Source of the DNA: Streptomyces sp. NBC_01244
GTDB lineage: Bacteria > Actinomycetota > Actinomycetes > Streptomycetales > Streptomycetaceae
Direction of reading: 5' to 3'
DNA: 64,000 bases
Assembly: GCF_035987325.1 (NCBI RefSeq)
Contig: NZ_CP108488.1
Location: 2,604,001-2,668,000, forward strand
The notes beneath the pieces were generated by a model. It saw nothing but the letters and a program-made list of their open reading frames with translations, made no database searches and had not been told where the DNA came from. Positions 45,577-54,700 of the stretch are shown here, one piece after another. Position numbers and translations under genes: made by a program. The stretch's first letter is position 1; each line of letters begins with the position of its first letter.

Positions 45577-47094
45577 TCAGCTCTGGCCGCCGGCCAGCTT
45601 CTCGCGGAGCGCGGCGAGGGCCTCGTCGGACGCCAGGGCGCCAGAGGTCTCGTCCGCACCCTCGGAGGAGTACGAACCACCCGAGATGCCCGCACCGGCG
45701 CTGCTGCTGCTGCCCGCGGCCGGAGCGGCCGCACCCTCGGCAGCGGCGGCCTCGTCGGCCTCGCGGCTCTTGATGACCTGAGCCTGGTGCTGCTCGAAGC
45801 GCGTCTGCGCCTCGGCGTACTGGCCCTCCCAGGCTTCGCGCTGCTTGTCGAAGCCCTCGAGCCAGTCGTTGGTCTCGGGGTCGAAGCCCTCGGGGTAGAT
45901 GTAGTTGCCCGCGTCGTCGTACGAGGCAGCCATACCGTAGAGGGTCGGGTCGAACTCGACCGAGGCCGGGTCGGCACCGAAGGACTCGTTGGCCTGCTTC
46001 AGGGACAGCGAGATCCGGCGACGCTCGAGGTCGATGTCGATGACCTTGACGAAGATCTCGTCGTTGACCTGGACGACCTGCTCCGGGATCTCCACGTGGC
46101 GCTCGGCCAGCTCGGAGATGTGGACCAGACCCTCGATGCCCTCGTCCACGCGGACGAACGCACCGAACGGAACCAGCTTGGTGACCTTACCCGGGACGAC
46201 CTGACCGATCTGGTGCGTCCGGGCGAACTGCTGCCACGGGTCTTCCTGCGTCGCCTTCAGCGACAGGGAGACACGCTCGCGGTCCATGTCGACGTCGAGG
46301 ACCTCGACGGTGACTTCCTGGCCGACCTCGACAACCTCGGACGGGTGGTCGATGTGCTTCCAGGACAGCTCGGAGACGTGAACGAGACCGTCGACGCCAC
46401 CCAGGTCCACGAAGGCACCGAAGTTGACGATCGAGGAAACGACGCCGGAGCGGACCTGACCCTTCTGCAGGGTGGTGAGGAACGTCTGGCGAACCTCGGA
46501 CTGGGTCTGCTCGAGCCAGGCGCGGCGGGACAGGACCACGTTGTTGCGGTTCTTGTCCAGCTCGATGATCTTCGCCTCGAGCTCCTTGCCCACGTAGGGC
46601 TGGAGGTCGCGGACGCGACGCATCTCGACGAGGGAGGCCGGAAGGAAGCCACGGAGGCCGATGTCGAGGATGAGTCCACCCTTGACGACCTCGATGACGG
46701 TACCGGTGACGATGCCGTCTTCTTCCTTGATCTTCTCGATCGTGCCCCAGGCGCGCTCGTACTGCGCACGCTTCTTGGACAGGATCAGACGGCCTTCCTT
46801 GTCCTCCTTCTGGAGAACAAGAGCCTCGATCTCGTCGCCGACCTTGACGACCTCGTTCGGGTCGACGTCGTGCTTGATCGAGAGCTCGCGGCTCGGGATG
46901 ACGCCCTCGGTCTTGTAACCGATGTCGAGGAGAACCTCGTCACGGTCGACCTTCACGATGACGCCGTCGACGATGTCGCCGTCGTTGAAGTACTTGATCG
47001 TCTCGTCGATCGCGGCGAGGAACGCGGCCTCGTCACCGATGTCGTTGACCGCAACCTGCGGGGTGGTGGCGGTGGTCTCGGTGCTGCTCGTCAT
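45577..47094 (-). CDS. rpsA: 30S ribosomal protein S1
   Basis: 505 residues from the ATG at 47094. S1 brings mRNA to the 30S subunit. Four S1 RNA-binding domains are visible (about residues 35-104, 121-186, 207-275 and 292-361): GDIVDGVIVKVDRDEVLLDI, GTVIEVVKGGLILDIGLRGF, VVSSIVNFGAFVDLGGVDGL and KVTKLVPFGAFVRVDEGIEG. This is the shorter actinobacterial S1 with four domains and an acidic, Ala/Ser-rich C-tail instead of the six of E. coli. The strong GC bias and codon regularity fit a highly expressed gene. A hairpin in the leader covers the probable ribosome site. Confidence 0.97.
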   Translation of the reverse strand: MTSSTETTATTPQVAVNDIGDEAAFLAAIDETIKYFNDGDIVDGVIVKVDRDEVLLDIGYKTEGVIPSRELSIKHDVDPNEVVKVGDEIEALVLQKEDKEGRLILSKKRAQYERAWGTIEKIKEEDGIVTGTVIEVVKGGLILDIGLRGFLPASLVEMRRVRDLQPYVGKELEAKIIELDKNRNNVVLSRRAWLEQTQSEVRQTFLTTLQKGQVRSGVVSSIVNFGAFVDLGGVDGLVHVSELSWKHIDHPSEVVEVGQEVTVEVLDVDMDRERVSLSLKATQEDPWQQFARTHQIGQVVPGKVTKLVPFGAFVRVDEGIEGLVHISELAERHVEIPEQVVQVNDEIFVKVIDIDLERRRISLSLKQANESFGADPASVEFDPTLYGMAASYDDAGNYIYPEGFDPETNDWLEGFDKQREAWEGQYAEAQTRFEQHQAQVIKSREADEAAAAEGAAAPAAGSSSSAGAGISGGSYSSEGADETSGALASDEALAALREKLAGGQS

Positions 47095-47100
47095 GTGGGT

Positions 47101-47154
47101 AAGGGCTCCGGTTACGGACAGAAAGTCGTAGGTACTGCTACGCCGGGAGCCCTT
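47101..47154 (-). promoter_or_regulatory. rpsA leader hairpin enclosing the ribosome site
   Basis: The 9-bp arms aagggctcc (47101-47109) and ggagccctt (47146-47154) are exact reverse complements, with a nested cgtag/ctacg stem (47127-47142). In the transcript the 3' arm contains the GGAG that lies 11 nt before the rpsA ATG, so folding would hide it. Autoregulation by S1 is known in enterobacteria; here it is only inferred. The remaining intergenic bases up to 47452 show nothing else clear. Confidence 0.5.
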
Positions 47155-47452
47155 ATCGGCATCTGCCGAAGAAGCCGGACAGCCAAGGAAGCCCCAGTTC
47201 CGCGAAATGCGGGGTGGGGGCCTCGAAAACCGAGGGGACATCGACAGATACAAGCGCAGCCTGCTAGGTCTGAGGAGCACAGGCTCGCAGCGCAACTTGT
47301 AGCATACGGGGGCAGCCGGACAGGGTCAATGCGCGAAGGCGCACACCCCGGGCGGATCACCGCACAACCGGCACAATTAGTGGGCGGGCAGGCGCCGATG
47401 GCCCTTCCCGCCCGCTTTCCGCAGACATTCGCAGACTACGACGACGGGCCCC

Positions 47453-48313
47453 ATGAACCAAGAGGACTGCGCCCCCGAAGAGGCGTACGAAGCCGGATCG
47501 GCCACCGAAGACGATTCCGAGGCCACGCGGCGTGACGCGGGGGAAGCGGAGAGCAGCCGGGCGAGCCGGGGCTGGTGGGACCGCAACGCCGACGAGTACC
47601 AGAGCGAGCACGGCGCCTTCCTCGGCGACGACCGCTTCGTCTGGGGACCCGAGGGCCTGGACGAGGCGGAAGCGGCCCTCCTCGGGCCCGCCGCCTCCCT
47701 CAAGGGCAAGGACGTCCTGGAGATCGGCGCCGGCGCCGCCCAGTGCTCCCGCTGGCTGGCCGCCCAGGGCGCCCGCCCCGTCGCCCTGGACCTCTCCCAC
47801 CGCCAGCTCCAGCACGCCCTGCGGATCGGCGGCAGCGATGTGCCGGCGGCCCGGCTGATCGAGGCCGACGCCGGGCGCCTCCCCTTCCGCGACGCCTCCT
47901 TCGACCTCGCCTGCTCCGCCTACGGGGCCGTCCCCTTCGTCGCCGACCCCGTGAACGTCATGCGCGAGGTGCGCCGCGTCCTGCGCCCCGGCGGCCGCTG
48001 GGTCTTCTCCGTCACCCATCCCGTCCGCTGGGCCTTCCCCGACGAGCCGGGCCCCGAGGGGCTGTCCGTCGCCGCCTCCTACTTCGACCGCACCCCGTAC
48101 GTCGAACAGGACGAGCAGGGCCGCGCCGTATATGTGGAGCACCACCGCACGATCGGCGACCGGGTACGGGACGTGGTCGCGGGCGGTTTCCGCCTCGTCG
48201 ACCTGGTCGAGCCGGAGTGGCCCGCGTGGAACAGCCAGGAGTGGGGCGGCTGGTCCCCGCTGCGCGGCAACCTCATCCCCGGTACGGCGATCTTCGTGTG
48301 CGAGCGGGACTGA
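47453..48313 (+). CDS. Class I SAM-dependent methyltransferase
   Basis: 286 residues. An acidic N-tail of about 40 residues precedes WWDRNADEYQSEHGAFLGDD. The SAM-binding motif I is KDVLEIGAGAAQCSRWLAAQ, motif II LIEADAGRLPFRDASFDLAC and motif III VMREVRRVLRPGGRWVFSVT, the UbiE/Methyltransf_11 pattern. The substrate is unknown. It is divergent from rpsA and 4 bp before the hrpB start, so the two are co-transcribed. Confidence 0.93.
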   Translation: MNQEDCAPEEAYEAGSATEDDSEATRRDAGEAESSRASRGWWDRNADEYQSEHGAFLGDDRFVWGPEGLDEAEAALLGPAASLKGKDVLEIGAGAAQCSRWLAAQGARPVALDLSHRQLQHALRIGGSDVPAARLIEADAGRLPFRDASFDLACSAYGAVPFVADPVNVMREVRRVLRPGGRWVFSVTHPVRWAFPDEPGPEGLSVAASYFDRTPYVEQDEQGRAVYVEHHRTIGDRVRDVVAGGFRLVDLVEPEWPAWNSQEWGGWSPLRGNLIPGTAIFVCERD

Positions 48314-48317
48314 GCAG

Positions 48318-50954
48318 GTGACGGGACAGCGCGTGATCCGTACGGCCGACCTCGACGCCCTTCCCGTACGGGAAGCCCTGCCCGCGCTCGTCTCGGCGCT
48401 CGACGCCCACGGCGCCGCCGTGCTCTGCGCCCCGCCCGGCACCGGCAAGACCACGCTGGTGCCGCTGGTACTGGCGGGGTTGGTGGGAGGCGGGCCGCGC
48501 CGCAGGATCGTCGTCGCCGAACCCCGCCGGATCGCCGCCCGCGCGGCGGCCCGCCGGATGGCCTGGCTGCTCGGCGAGCAGGTCGGCGCCTCCGTGGGCT
48601 TCACGGTGCGCGGCGAGCGGACGGTCGGACCGTCCACCGTGGTCGAGGTGGTCACCACCGGGGTGCTGCTCCAGCGGCTCCAGCGCGACCAGGAGCTCTC
48701 CGGGACCGACCTGGTGATCCTGGACGAGTGCCACGAGCGGCACCTGGACGCCGACACCGTCGCCGCCTTCCTCCTGGACGTACGGGAGACCCTGCGCCCG
48801 GAGCTGCGGCTCCTCGCGGCCTCGGCGACCACGGACGCGGCCGGCTGGGCCCGCCTCCTGGGGGACGCGCCCGTCGTGGAAGCTGCCGGGGTCTCCCATC
48901 CGGTGGAGACCGTGTGGGCCCCGCCGGCCCGCCCGGTGCGGCCCCCGCACGGGATGCGGGTGGATCCGGCGCAGCTCACGCACGTGGCCTCGGTGGTGCG
49001 GCGGGCACTGGCGGAACGTTCCGGCGACATCCTCTGCTTCCTGCCCGGCGTCGGTGAGATCGCCCGGGTCGCCGGGCAGCTCGGCGCGGCCGACGCGGAG
49101 GTCCTCCAGATACACGGCCGCGCGCCCGCCTCCGTCCAGGACGCGGCGCTGTCCCCCGCGCCGCACCGCCGGGTCATCCTCTCCACCGCCGTCGCGGAGT
49201 CCAGCCTGACCGTGCCCGGCGTACGGATCGTCGTGGACTCGGGGCTGGCCCGCGAACCCCGGGTCGACCACGCCCGGGGCCTGGGAGCGCTGGCCACCGT
49301 ACGGGCGTCCCGCGCAGCCGGCCGCCAGCGCGCGGGCCGGGCCGGGCGCGAGGCCCCCGGCACGGTGTACCGCTGCTGGGCCGAAGCGGAGGACGGGCGG
49401 CTGCCCTCGTACCCCTCCCCCGAGATCCGGATCGCGGACCTCGCGCAGTTCGCCCTCCAGGCCGCCTGCTGGGGCGACCCGGACGCGACCGGCCTGGCCC
49501 TGCTCGATCCGCCGCCGGCCGGAGCCATGGCCGCGGCGCGGGAGGTGCTGCTCGCCGTGGGCGCGGTGTCCCCGGCGGGGCGGCCGACCCCGCGGGGGCT
49601 GCGGATGGCCCGGCTCGGCCTGCACCCGCGCCTCGCCCGGGCCCTGCTCGACGGCTCCGCCGCGCTGGGCCCCCGGCGGGCGGCGGAACTGGTGGCCCTG
49701 CTCAGCGAGGAGCCGCCGCGGGAGTACGGCGACGACCTGGCCGCGGCCTGGCGGCGGGCCCTGGCGGGCGGCGACAGCTACGGATCCCGCTGGCGGGCGG
49801 AGGCCAAGCGATTGGAACGCGCGGCTGCGGAGCGGGACCCTGCGGGGCTTTCCCCCACCCCGCCCCTTCCCGATTCCCGGAGCTCCGCCCCGGACCCCGC
49901 GCAGCGCACGTACGGGGTCCGGGGCGGAGCCCCGGTTTCGGGAAGGGGCGGGGTGGGGGAAAGCAACCTCCCCAACGACGCCGCCGCCGGGCTCGTGGCC
50001 GCGCTGGCGTTCCCGGAGCGGGTCGCCAGGGCCAAGGGCCAGGGGGCCTTCCTCATGGCCTCCGGGACCGGGGCCGAGCTCGGCGAGGGATCCGGCCTGC
50101 GCAGCGCGCCCTGGCTGGCGATCGCAGTCGCCGACAGGCCCCCGCACTCCGCCTCCGCCCGCGTCCGCCTCGGGGCCCTCCTCGACGAGGAGACCGCCCG
50201 CACGGCGGCGGGCCACCTGTTCCGCGAGGGCGAAGAGGTGCACTGGGAGGACGGCGACCTCGTGGCCCGCCGGGTCACCCGCCTCGGTGCCATCGAGCTC
50301 GCCGCGCGGCCCCTGCGCGACCCCGACCGGGACCTCGTCAGGGCCGCACTGCTCGACGGGCTGCGCACCGATGGGCTCGGCCTGCTGCGCTGGACCCCGG
50401 ACGCGCAGGCGCTCCGGGCGCGGCTCGGCTTCCTGCACCGCACGCTCGGCCCGCCCTGGCCCGACGTGGCGGACGACGGGGAGCTGCTGGAGCGGGCCGA
50501 CGACTGGCTGGAGCCCGAGCTGTCGCGGGCCCGGCGCCGCGGCGACCTCGCGCGGATCGACGCCGGGCAGGCGCTGAACCGGCTGCTCCCCTGGGCCACC
50601 GGGGAGGCCGCCCGGCTCGACGAGCTGGCCCCCGAGCGGATCGAGGTGCCGAGCGGCTCGCGGATCCGCGTCGACTACGCCGCCGAGCACGGGCAGCCCG
50701 TACTCGCGGTCAAGCTCCAGGAACTGTTCGGGCTGGCCGAAACCCCCCGGATCGCGGGGGTCCCCGTACTCGTCCATCTCCTGTCGCCCGCCGGCCGTCC
50801 CGCCGCGGTCACCGCCGACCTGGCTTCGTTCTGGCAGGGCGGCTACCGCGCCGTCCGCGCCGAGCTCCGCGGCCGCTATCCCAAGCACCCGTGGCCCGAG
50901 GACCCGGCGACGGCCGAGCCCACCCGGCACACCAACGCCCGGCTCAAGCGCTGA
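48318..50954 (+). CDS. hrpB: ATP-dependent helicase HrpB carrying a palindromic insertion
   Basis: About 878 residues from the GTG at 48318 (a GTG at 48333 is the alternative). DEAH-type helicase motifs: Walker A LCAPPGTGKTTLVPLVLAGL, DLVILDECHERHLDADTVAA (DECH), LLAASATTDAAGWARLLG, ILSTAVAESSLTVPGVRIVV and RQRAGRAGREAPGTVYRCWA. The HrpB C-terminal domain follows (VPSGSRIRVDYAAEHGQPVL). The family is a DEAH helicase of uncertain bacterial role. Residues of roughly 510-549 (PAGLSPTPPLPDSRSSAPDP then AQRTYGVRGGAPVSGRG) are coded by a long palindrome and are unlike the rest. The gene ends 11 bp inside the convergent DUF3068 gene. Confidence 0.9.
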   Translation: MTGQRVIRTADLDALPVREALPALVSALDAHGAAVLCAPPGTGKTTLVPLVLAGLVGGGPRRRIVVAEPRRIAARAAARRMAWLLGEQVGASVGFTVRGERTVGPSTVVEVVTTGVLLQRLQRDQELSGTDLVILDECHERHLDADTVAAFLLDVRETLRPELRLLAASATTDAAGWARLLGDAPVVEAAGVSHPVETVWAPPARPVRPPHGMRVDPAQLTHVASVVRRALAERSGDILCFLPGVGEIARVAGQLGAADAEVLQIHGRAPASVQDAALSPAPHRRVILSTAVAESSLTVPGVRIVVDSGLAREPRVDHARGLGALATVRASRAAGRQRAGRAGREAPGTVYRCWAEAEDGRLPSYPSPEIRIADLAQFALQAACWGDPDATGLALLDPPPAGAMAAAREVLLAVGAVSPAGRPTPRGLRMARLGLHPRLARALLDGSAALGPRRAAELVALLSEEPPREYGDDLAAAWRRALAGGDSYGSRWRAEAKRLERAAAERDPAGLSPTPPLPDSRSSAPDPAQRTYGVRGGAPVSGRGGVGESNLPNDAAAGLVAALAFPERVARAKGQGAFLMASGTGAELGEGSGLRSAPWLAIAVADRPPHSASARVRLGALLDEETARTAAGHLFREGEEVHWEDGDLVARRVTRLGAIELAARPLRDPDRDLVRAALLDGLRTDGLGLLRWTPDAQALRARLGFLHRTLGPPWPDVADDGELLERADDWLEPELSRARRRGDLARIDAGQALNRLLPWATGEAARLDELAPERIEVPSGSRIRVDYAAEHGQPVLAVKLQELFGLAETPRIAGVPVLVHLLSPAGRPAAVTADLASFWQGGYRAVRAELRGRYPKHPWPEDPATAEPTRHTNARLKR
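49847..49964. repeat. 118-bp palindromic element in frame inside hrpB
   Basis: Left arm 49847-49899 and right arm 49913-49964 are near-perfect reverse complements (only a few mismatches near the middle), separated by a 13-nt loop. Its core ggggtccggggcggagcccc also occurs in the non-coding block at about 27141-27161. The reading frame stays open through both arms. Confidence 0.92.
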
Positions 50955-51921
50955 GCGGCCCCTCGCGCCCGGGGCGCCGGCTGCGCGCCTCCAGCAGCAG
51001 GGCGAGTCCGAAGAGCGCGAGCCCGCCGGCCGCCAGGCCGATCGGGGCGTACGTGTGCAGCGCGAGGACCATGATCCGGTTCGACTTGACGAGGTCGACG
51101 GTGTAGTCGCTGTAGTCCTCGCGGATCTTCACGTGCCCGGCGAAGACGGTGAGCTTTCCGTCGGGCGCGCTGCCCGCGATGCTCCCGCCGCGCATCTCCT
51201 GCTGGATCTCCTGCTCGGCGTTGACGGGCGCACCGGTCACCGGGTCGACCCAGAACTTCGCCTTGGTCGTGTACCAGAGGCTGGTCCCGGTGGTCTGCTC
51301 GAACGTCGCCGGGTCGATCCCCTCGAAGGGCATCTTCTTCGGCAGCCCGACCTTCGTCCAGGGAACGGTCTGCTCGAAGTAGTAGACGTCCACGCCCTTG
51401 AACGTGCGCGGCCCCACGTAGTGGATGGGCGAGGAGGTGCGGGTCTGCTGGTCGAAGTAGAGGTAGTCGCGCGGCTCGGTGAAGAACGGCCACTTGAACT
51501 CGATGCCCTCGCGCCTGACCGGGTCCCCGTCCACCGCCTCGCCGGTGGCGTGCACCGGGTCCTGGCTGTGCGCGTCGAAGATGTAGCGCTCGGGGATCTG
51601 GGACACCATCTTCCCGTCCGGACCCATGATGTGGGTCAGCGTGTCCCAGACCACGACGTCCTTGCCGGCGCTGGCCTCGATCTCCTTCGACGCCTCGACG
51701 TTGCCCTTGAGGGTCTGGACGATGGTGACCTTGGAGACCTTCTTCGGCTGCATGGTGGCGTAGTCGATGAGGGTCGCGTCCTTCGCCTCCAGCACCATCT
51801 CCTGGTACTGGCTCGGCGGGATCTTCGCGAGCCTGGGGTACGCGTACCAGCGCAGCAGCGGCGCGAGAGCTGCACAGAACACGGCTACGGCTAGCAGGAC
51901 GAGGCTTGCTCTGCGTCGCAT
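50944..51921 (-). CDS. DUF3068 (PorA-like) membrane-associated protein
   Basis: 325 residues. An N-terminal helix (LVLLAVAVFCAALAPLLRWY) and a C-terminal helix (TYAPIGLAAGGLALFGLALL) flank a large external domain: LIDYATMQPKKVSKVTIVQT, VVVWDTLTHIMGPDGKMVSQ, KFWVDPVTGAPVNAEQEIQQ. This is the DUF3068 layout, sometimes annotated porin PorA-like; a pore role is doubtful in an organism without an outer membrane. Stop overlaps hrpB by 11 bp. Confidence 0.9.
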   Translation of the reverse strand: MRRRASLVLLAVAVFCAALAPLLRWYAYPRLAKIPPSQYQEMVLEAKDATLIDYATMQPKKVSKVTIVQTLKGNVEASKEIEASAGKDVVVWDTLTHIMGPDGKMVSQIPERYIFDAHSQDPVHATGEAVDGDPVRREGIEFKWPFFTEPRDYLYFDQQTRTSSPIHYVGPRTFKGVDVYYFEQTVPWTKVGLPKKMPFEGIDPATFEQTTGTSLWYTTKAKFWVDPVTGAPVNAEQEIQQEMRGGSIAGSAPDGKLTVFAGHVKIREDYSDYTVDLVKSNRIMVLALHTYAPIGLAAGGLALFGLALLLEARSRRPGREGPLSA

Positions 51922-51935
51922 GGCCGGGCCCTCCT

Positions 51936-52076
51936 CTACTTTCCGGGCGCGGCGGGCGCGGTGGTGAGCAGGGGCTTCGGTGAGGTCTTGCCTTCCGGCG
52001 CCCCCGTCGCCGTGATGGCGAAGACGAGGAGCGCCGCGAGGACGAGACCGCTGGCGGCGGCGACGAATGCGCGCAT
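51936..52076 (-). CDS. Small membrane protein upstream of DUF3068 (SPW_0924-like)
   Basis: 46 residues from the ATG at 52076, with a strong GGAGG. One hydrophobic helix (FVAAASGLVLAALLVFAITA) is followed by a conserved-looking tail, GKTSPKPLLTTAPAAPGK. Too short for function prediction. It ends 14 bp before the DUF3068 gene, so it probably shares its transcript. The family name is from memory. Confidence 0.7.
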   Translation of the reverse strand: MRAFVAAASGLVLAALLVFAITATGAPEGKTSPKPLLTTAPAAPGK

Positions 52077-52199
52077 GCCGGGGCCTCCGGAATCTGATTG
52101 GTCGTCAGGGCGGTGGCACCGTAGCAATGCGGGTGACAGATGAGAACCGTTTGCGCCACTGCTCGCGCGGGGACCCGGGCCGCGCGGGCTCACACCGAG

Positions 52200-52232
52200 G
52201 CGCCGCCCCCGCCTGGGAGGCGGGGGCGGCGC
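52200..52232 (-). terminator. Hairpin terminator after the lytic transglycosylase gene
   Basis: A 15-bp stem (core cgccgcccccgcct/aggcgggggcggcg) with a ggg loop ends 20 bp beyond the stop codon at 52253. Confidence 0.8.
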
Positions 52233-52252
52233 GGGTCAGGGGCGTCGGCGCG

Positions 52253-53611
52253 TCAGGGGGCCGGCGTGGGCGCCGGAGCGGCGGCGGACGCGGACGGTGA
52301 CGGTGACGGTGAAGGCTTGGGCGACGGCTTGGGCTTCGGCGACGGGGAGACCGAAGCCGTGGGCTTCGGAGCGGGCTCGGGCGTCGGCGACGGGGTCGGC
52401 TTCGGACTCGGGGTCGGGCTGGGGGTCGGCTTCGGACTCGGCGTGGGGCTCGGCGTGGGCGTGGGGCTCGGCGTGGGCGTCGGGCTCGGAGTCGGCGTCG
52501 GGCTCGGAGTCGGCGTCGGGCTCGGAGTCGGCGTCGGCTTCGGCGTGGGCGTCGGGCTCGGCGTGGGCGTCGGGCTCGGAGTCGGCGTCGGGCTCGGAGT
52601 AGGCGTCGGCTTCGGCGAAGGCGTGGGCGTGGGCGAAGGCGTGGGCTTCGGCGTCGGGGACGGCGGCGGAGGTGTCACCGCCGGGGTGCCCTTGCCACCC
52701 GTACCGGTACCGGCACCACCACCGCCACGGCCGTCCGGGACCTCGTGCGCGCCCTTCAGGTAGTACGCGAACCACGACCGCACCGTCCGCAGGTACGCGG
52801 AGGAGTTGTTGTACGACAGCACGGCCCGGTCCAGATCCGCTTCCACCCGCAGGTCACGCGTACCGGCGCACAGGTAGCGGCCCGCCGCGAGCGCGGCGTC
52901 GTGCACGTTGTTGGGGTCACGGCGGCCGTCCCCGTTGGCGTCCTGGCCCCACGAGGCCCACGTGGACGGGATGAACTGCATCGGCCCGACCGCACGGTCG
53001 TAGCGGGAGTCCCCGTCGTAGGCCCCGCCGTCGGTGTCCGGGATGTTCGCGAAGCCGTTGCCGTCGAGCACGGGCCCCCGGATCGGCCGCAGCGTCGTAC
53101 CGGAGGCGTCGACCTGACCGCCGCGCGCCTGCCCGGACTCGACCTTGCCGATCGCCGCGAGGAGCTGCCAGCGCAGTCCGCATCCGGGGTCGTTCCTGCC
53201 GACCGTCAGCTCCGCGCCCCGGTACGCGGCGAGCACGCTCGCCGGTATGCCCTGCGCGCCCTCGGCGCCACCCGTGGCCGCGGGCTCGGTGCGCGGCCCC
53301 GGATCCGCGGCGGCCGGCGCCACGGGGGGCGGCGTCGCCCCGCCCTCGGGGAGCAGCACGGCCGGCGGTTCGGGGCTCACCAGCGGCGGCAGCGCGGTGA
53401 AGTAGGAGCCGTCGCCCGCGGAGCCCTCGGGCGCGGGTTCCGCGACCGCGGACGCGTCGGCGCCGGCCGCGAGCGGTCCCTGCGAGGCGGTCAGTACGGC
53501 GGCCACGACAGCGGAGACGAGCACGGCGGCCCCGCCCTTGCGCACCACCCGGCCGAACCGCGCCGGTATCCCCGCGGACGCGCCTGCCGGTATTCGAATC
53601 CGAGCCGTCAT
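52253..53611 (-). CDS. Secreted lytic transglycosylase with a Pro-Thr-Pro-Ser repeat tail
   Basis: 452 residues. A Sec signal or membrane anchor ([20 protein letters not shown]) and an Ala/Pro linker lead to the catalytic domain (about 130-295): [20 protein letters not shown] (the catalytic Glu is in KVESG), [20 protein letters not shown] and [20 protein letters not shown]. This is the lytic murein transglycosylase B-like/SLT fold that cleaves peptidoglycan with 1,6-anhydro ends. From about residue 315 to the end is (Pro-Ser-Pro-Thr)n with Lys inserts, a wall-spanning stalk. The tail is coded by highly repetitive DNA (52290-52670). Confidence 0.9.
   Translation of the reverse strand: MTARIRIPAGASAGIPARFGRVVRKGGAAVLVSAVVAAVLTASQGPLAAGADASAVAEPAPEGSAGDGSYFTALPPLVSPEPPAVLLPEGGATPPPVAPAAADPGPRTEPAATGGAEGAQGIPASVLAAYRGAELTVGRNDPGCGLRWQLLAAIGKVESGQARGGQVDASGTTLRPIRGPVLDGNGFANIPDTDGGAYDGDSRYDRAVGPMQFIPSTWASWGQDANGDGRRDPNNVHDAALAAGRYLCAGTRDLRVEADLDRAVLSYNNSSAYLRTVRSWFAYYLKGAHEVPDGRGGGGAGTGTGGKGTPAVTPPPPSPTPKPTPSPTPTPSPKPTPTPSPTPTPSPTPTPSPTPTPKPTPTPSPTPTPSPTPTPSPTPTPSPTPTPSPTPSPKPTPSPTPSPKPTPSPTPEPAPKPTASVSPSPKPKPSPKPSPSPSPSASAAAPAPTPAP
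52290..52670 (-). repeat. DNA repeat coding the Pro-Ser-Pro-Thr stalk
   Basis: About 380 bp of 12-bp and 6-bp units (ggcgtggg, ggcgtcggg, ctcggagtc variants) code Pro-Thr-Pro-Ser or Pro-Lys-Pro-Thr. Copy number is likely to vary between strains. Confidence 0.85.
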
Positions 53612-53786
53612 GAGCCGGACCCCCCTCCCCCTCGACGTCCGCGTGACCCTACGTCAACTCGCTGAACAGGGCACGCATCGTGTGCGGGAATTCACGATTT
53701 CCTCATGAGTTCCGCAGGCCACCCATACTGGAGGCACCGGGCTCACCGCACGGTCGATGAGCCGAGCCACCCGAGACAAGGTCCCC

Positions 53787-54662
53787 ATGCCGTTCACTCT
53801 CAGCCACGCGGCCGCCGTACTTCCGGCCGTCCGCCGGTCCGGTCGTGCGCGCGGCCCCCTCGTCGTATCGGCCCTGGTCCTCGGGTCGTTCGCTCCGGAC
53901 ACCCTCTACTTCGTCGACATCGTGGTGCCGGGCCTCAGGCCGTACAGCACCTTCACGCACTCCCTGCCCGGCGTCCTGACCGCCGACGCGGTCCTGACCG
54001 CCGTCCTCGCGGCGTGCTGGCTGCTGCTGCGCGAACCGTTGATCGCACTCCTGCCCCGCGGGCGGCAGGGCAGGGTGCACGCCTTCGTCCGGGGCGAGGA
54101 ATGGCGCGGGCGCCGACTGCCCGCACTGGCCCTGTGGTTCTACCTCTCGGCGGCCATCGGCTCCCTCACCCACGTGGTGTGGGACGCCTTCACGCACGTC
54201 GACCGCTTCGGGACGCGCATCCTGCCGCAGCTGGGCGAGCCGCTCGCCCTCGGGCTGCCCCTCTACTCGTACCTGCAGTACGGGACTTCGGCGCTCGCGG
54301 CCTGTGTCCTGGTCTGGTTCACGGCGACCGCGCTGCGCCGGCTGCCGGACTCGCCGGCCCCCGCGTCCGTCCCGGTGCTCGGCCGGGCCGGGGTGTGGGG
54401 CGCGCTCGCGCTGGTCCTGGTCTGCGTGGCGGTGGGGGTGACCTTGCGCGTGCTGCGCTTCTTCACCTACTTCGACCGGATCCGCACGCCGCTCGACATC
54501 ATCCCGACCGTCTGTTTCGGCGCGGGCGGCGGTCTCGCCGTGGGGCTGCTGCTCTACGGGGTCCTCGTGCGCCTGCTCCACCGGCGGGTCCGCGACCTCC
54601 CGACCGCGGAGGCCGACGCGGACACCGACACCGACACGAGAACGCCCGTCCCCGCCCAGTAG
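53787..54662 (+). CDS. DUF4184-family membrane protein
   Basis: 291 residues from the ATG at 53787. The start PFTLSHAAAVLPAVRRSGRA and GSFAPDTLYFVDIVVPGLRP are typical of DUF4184, related to membrane-bound metal-dependent hydrolase-like proteins. His residues at SHAA, FTHS and SLTHVVWDAFTHVDRFGTRI could bind metal. Five or more hydrophobic helices. Function unknown. It is convergent with polA, sharing the hairpin at 54643-54675. Confidence 0.85.
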   Translation: MPFTLSHAAAVLPAVRRSGRARGPLVVSALVLGSFAPDTLYFVDIVVPGLRPYSTFTHSLPGVLTADAVLTAVLAACWLLLREPLIALLPRGRQGRVHAFVRGEEWRGRRLPALALWFYLSAAIGSLTHVVWDAFTHVDRFGTRILPQLGEPLALGLPLYSYLQYGTSALAACVLVWFTATALRRLPDSPAPASVPVLGRAGVWGALALVLVCVAVGVTLRVLRFFTYFDRIRTPLDIIPTVCFGAGGGLAVGLLLYGVLVRLLHRRVRDLPTAEADADTDTDTRTPVPAQ

Positions 54663-54675
54663 GCGGGAACGGGCG
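54643..54675. terminator. Bidirectional terminator between DUF4184 and polA
   Basis: A 14-bp stem with one mismatch (cgcccgtccccgcc/ggcgggaacgggcg) and a cagta loop spans the DUF4184 stop codon and lies 25 bp from the polA stop. Confidence 0.75.
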
Positions 54676-54700
54676 CTGCCCGGATCACGGGTGCGGGCGG

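Noticed and set aside
52290..52670. Repeat-rich DNA considered as a CRISPR or satellite
   Set aside because: It codes a regular Pro-Ser-Pro-Thr stalk in frame with a lytic transglycosylase, which explains the periodicity.
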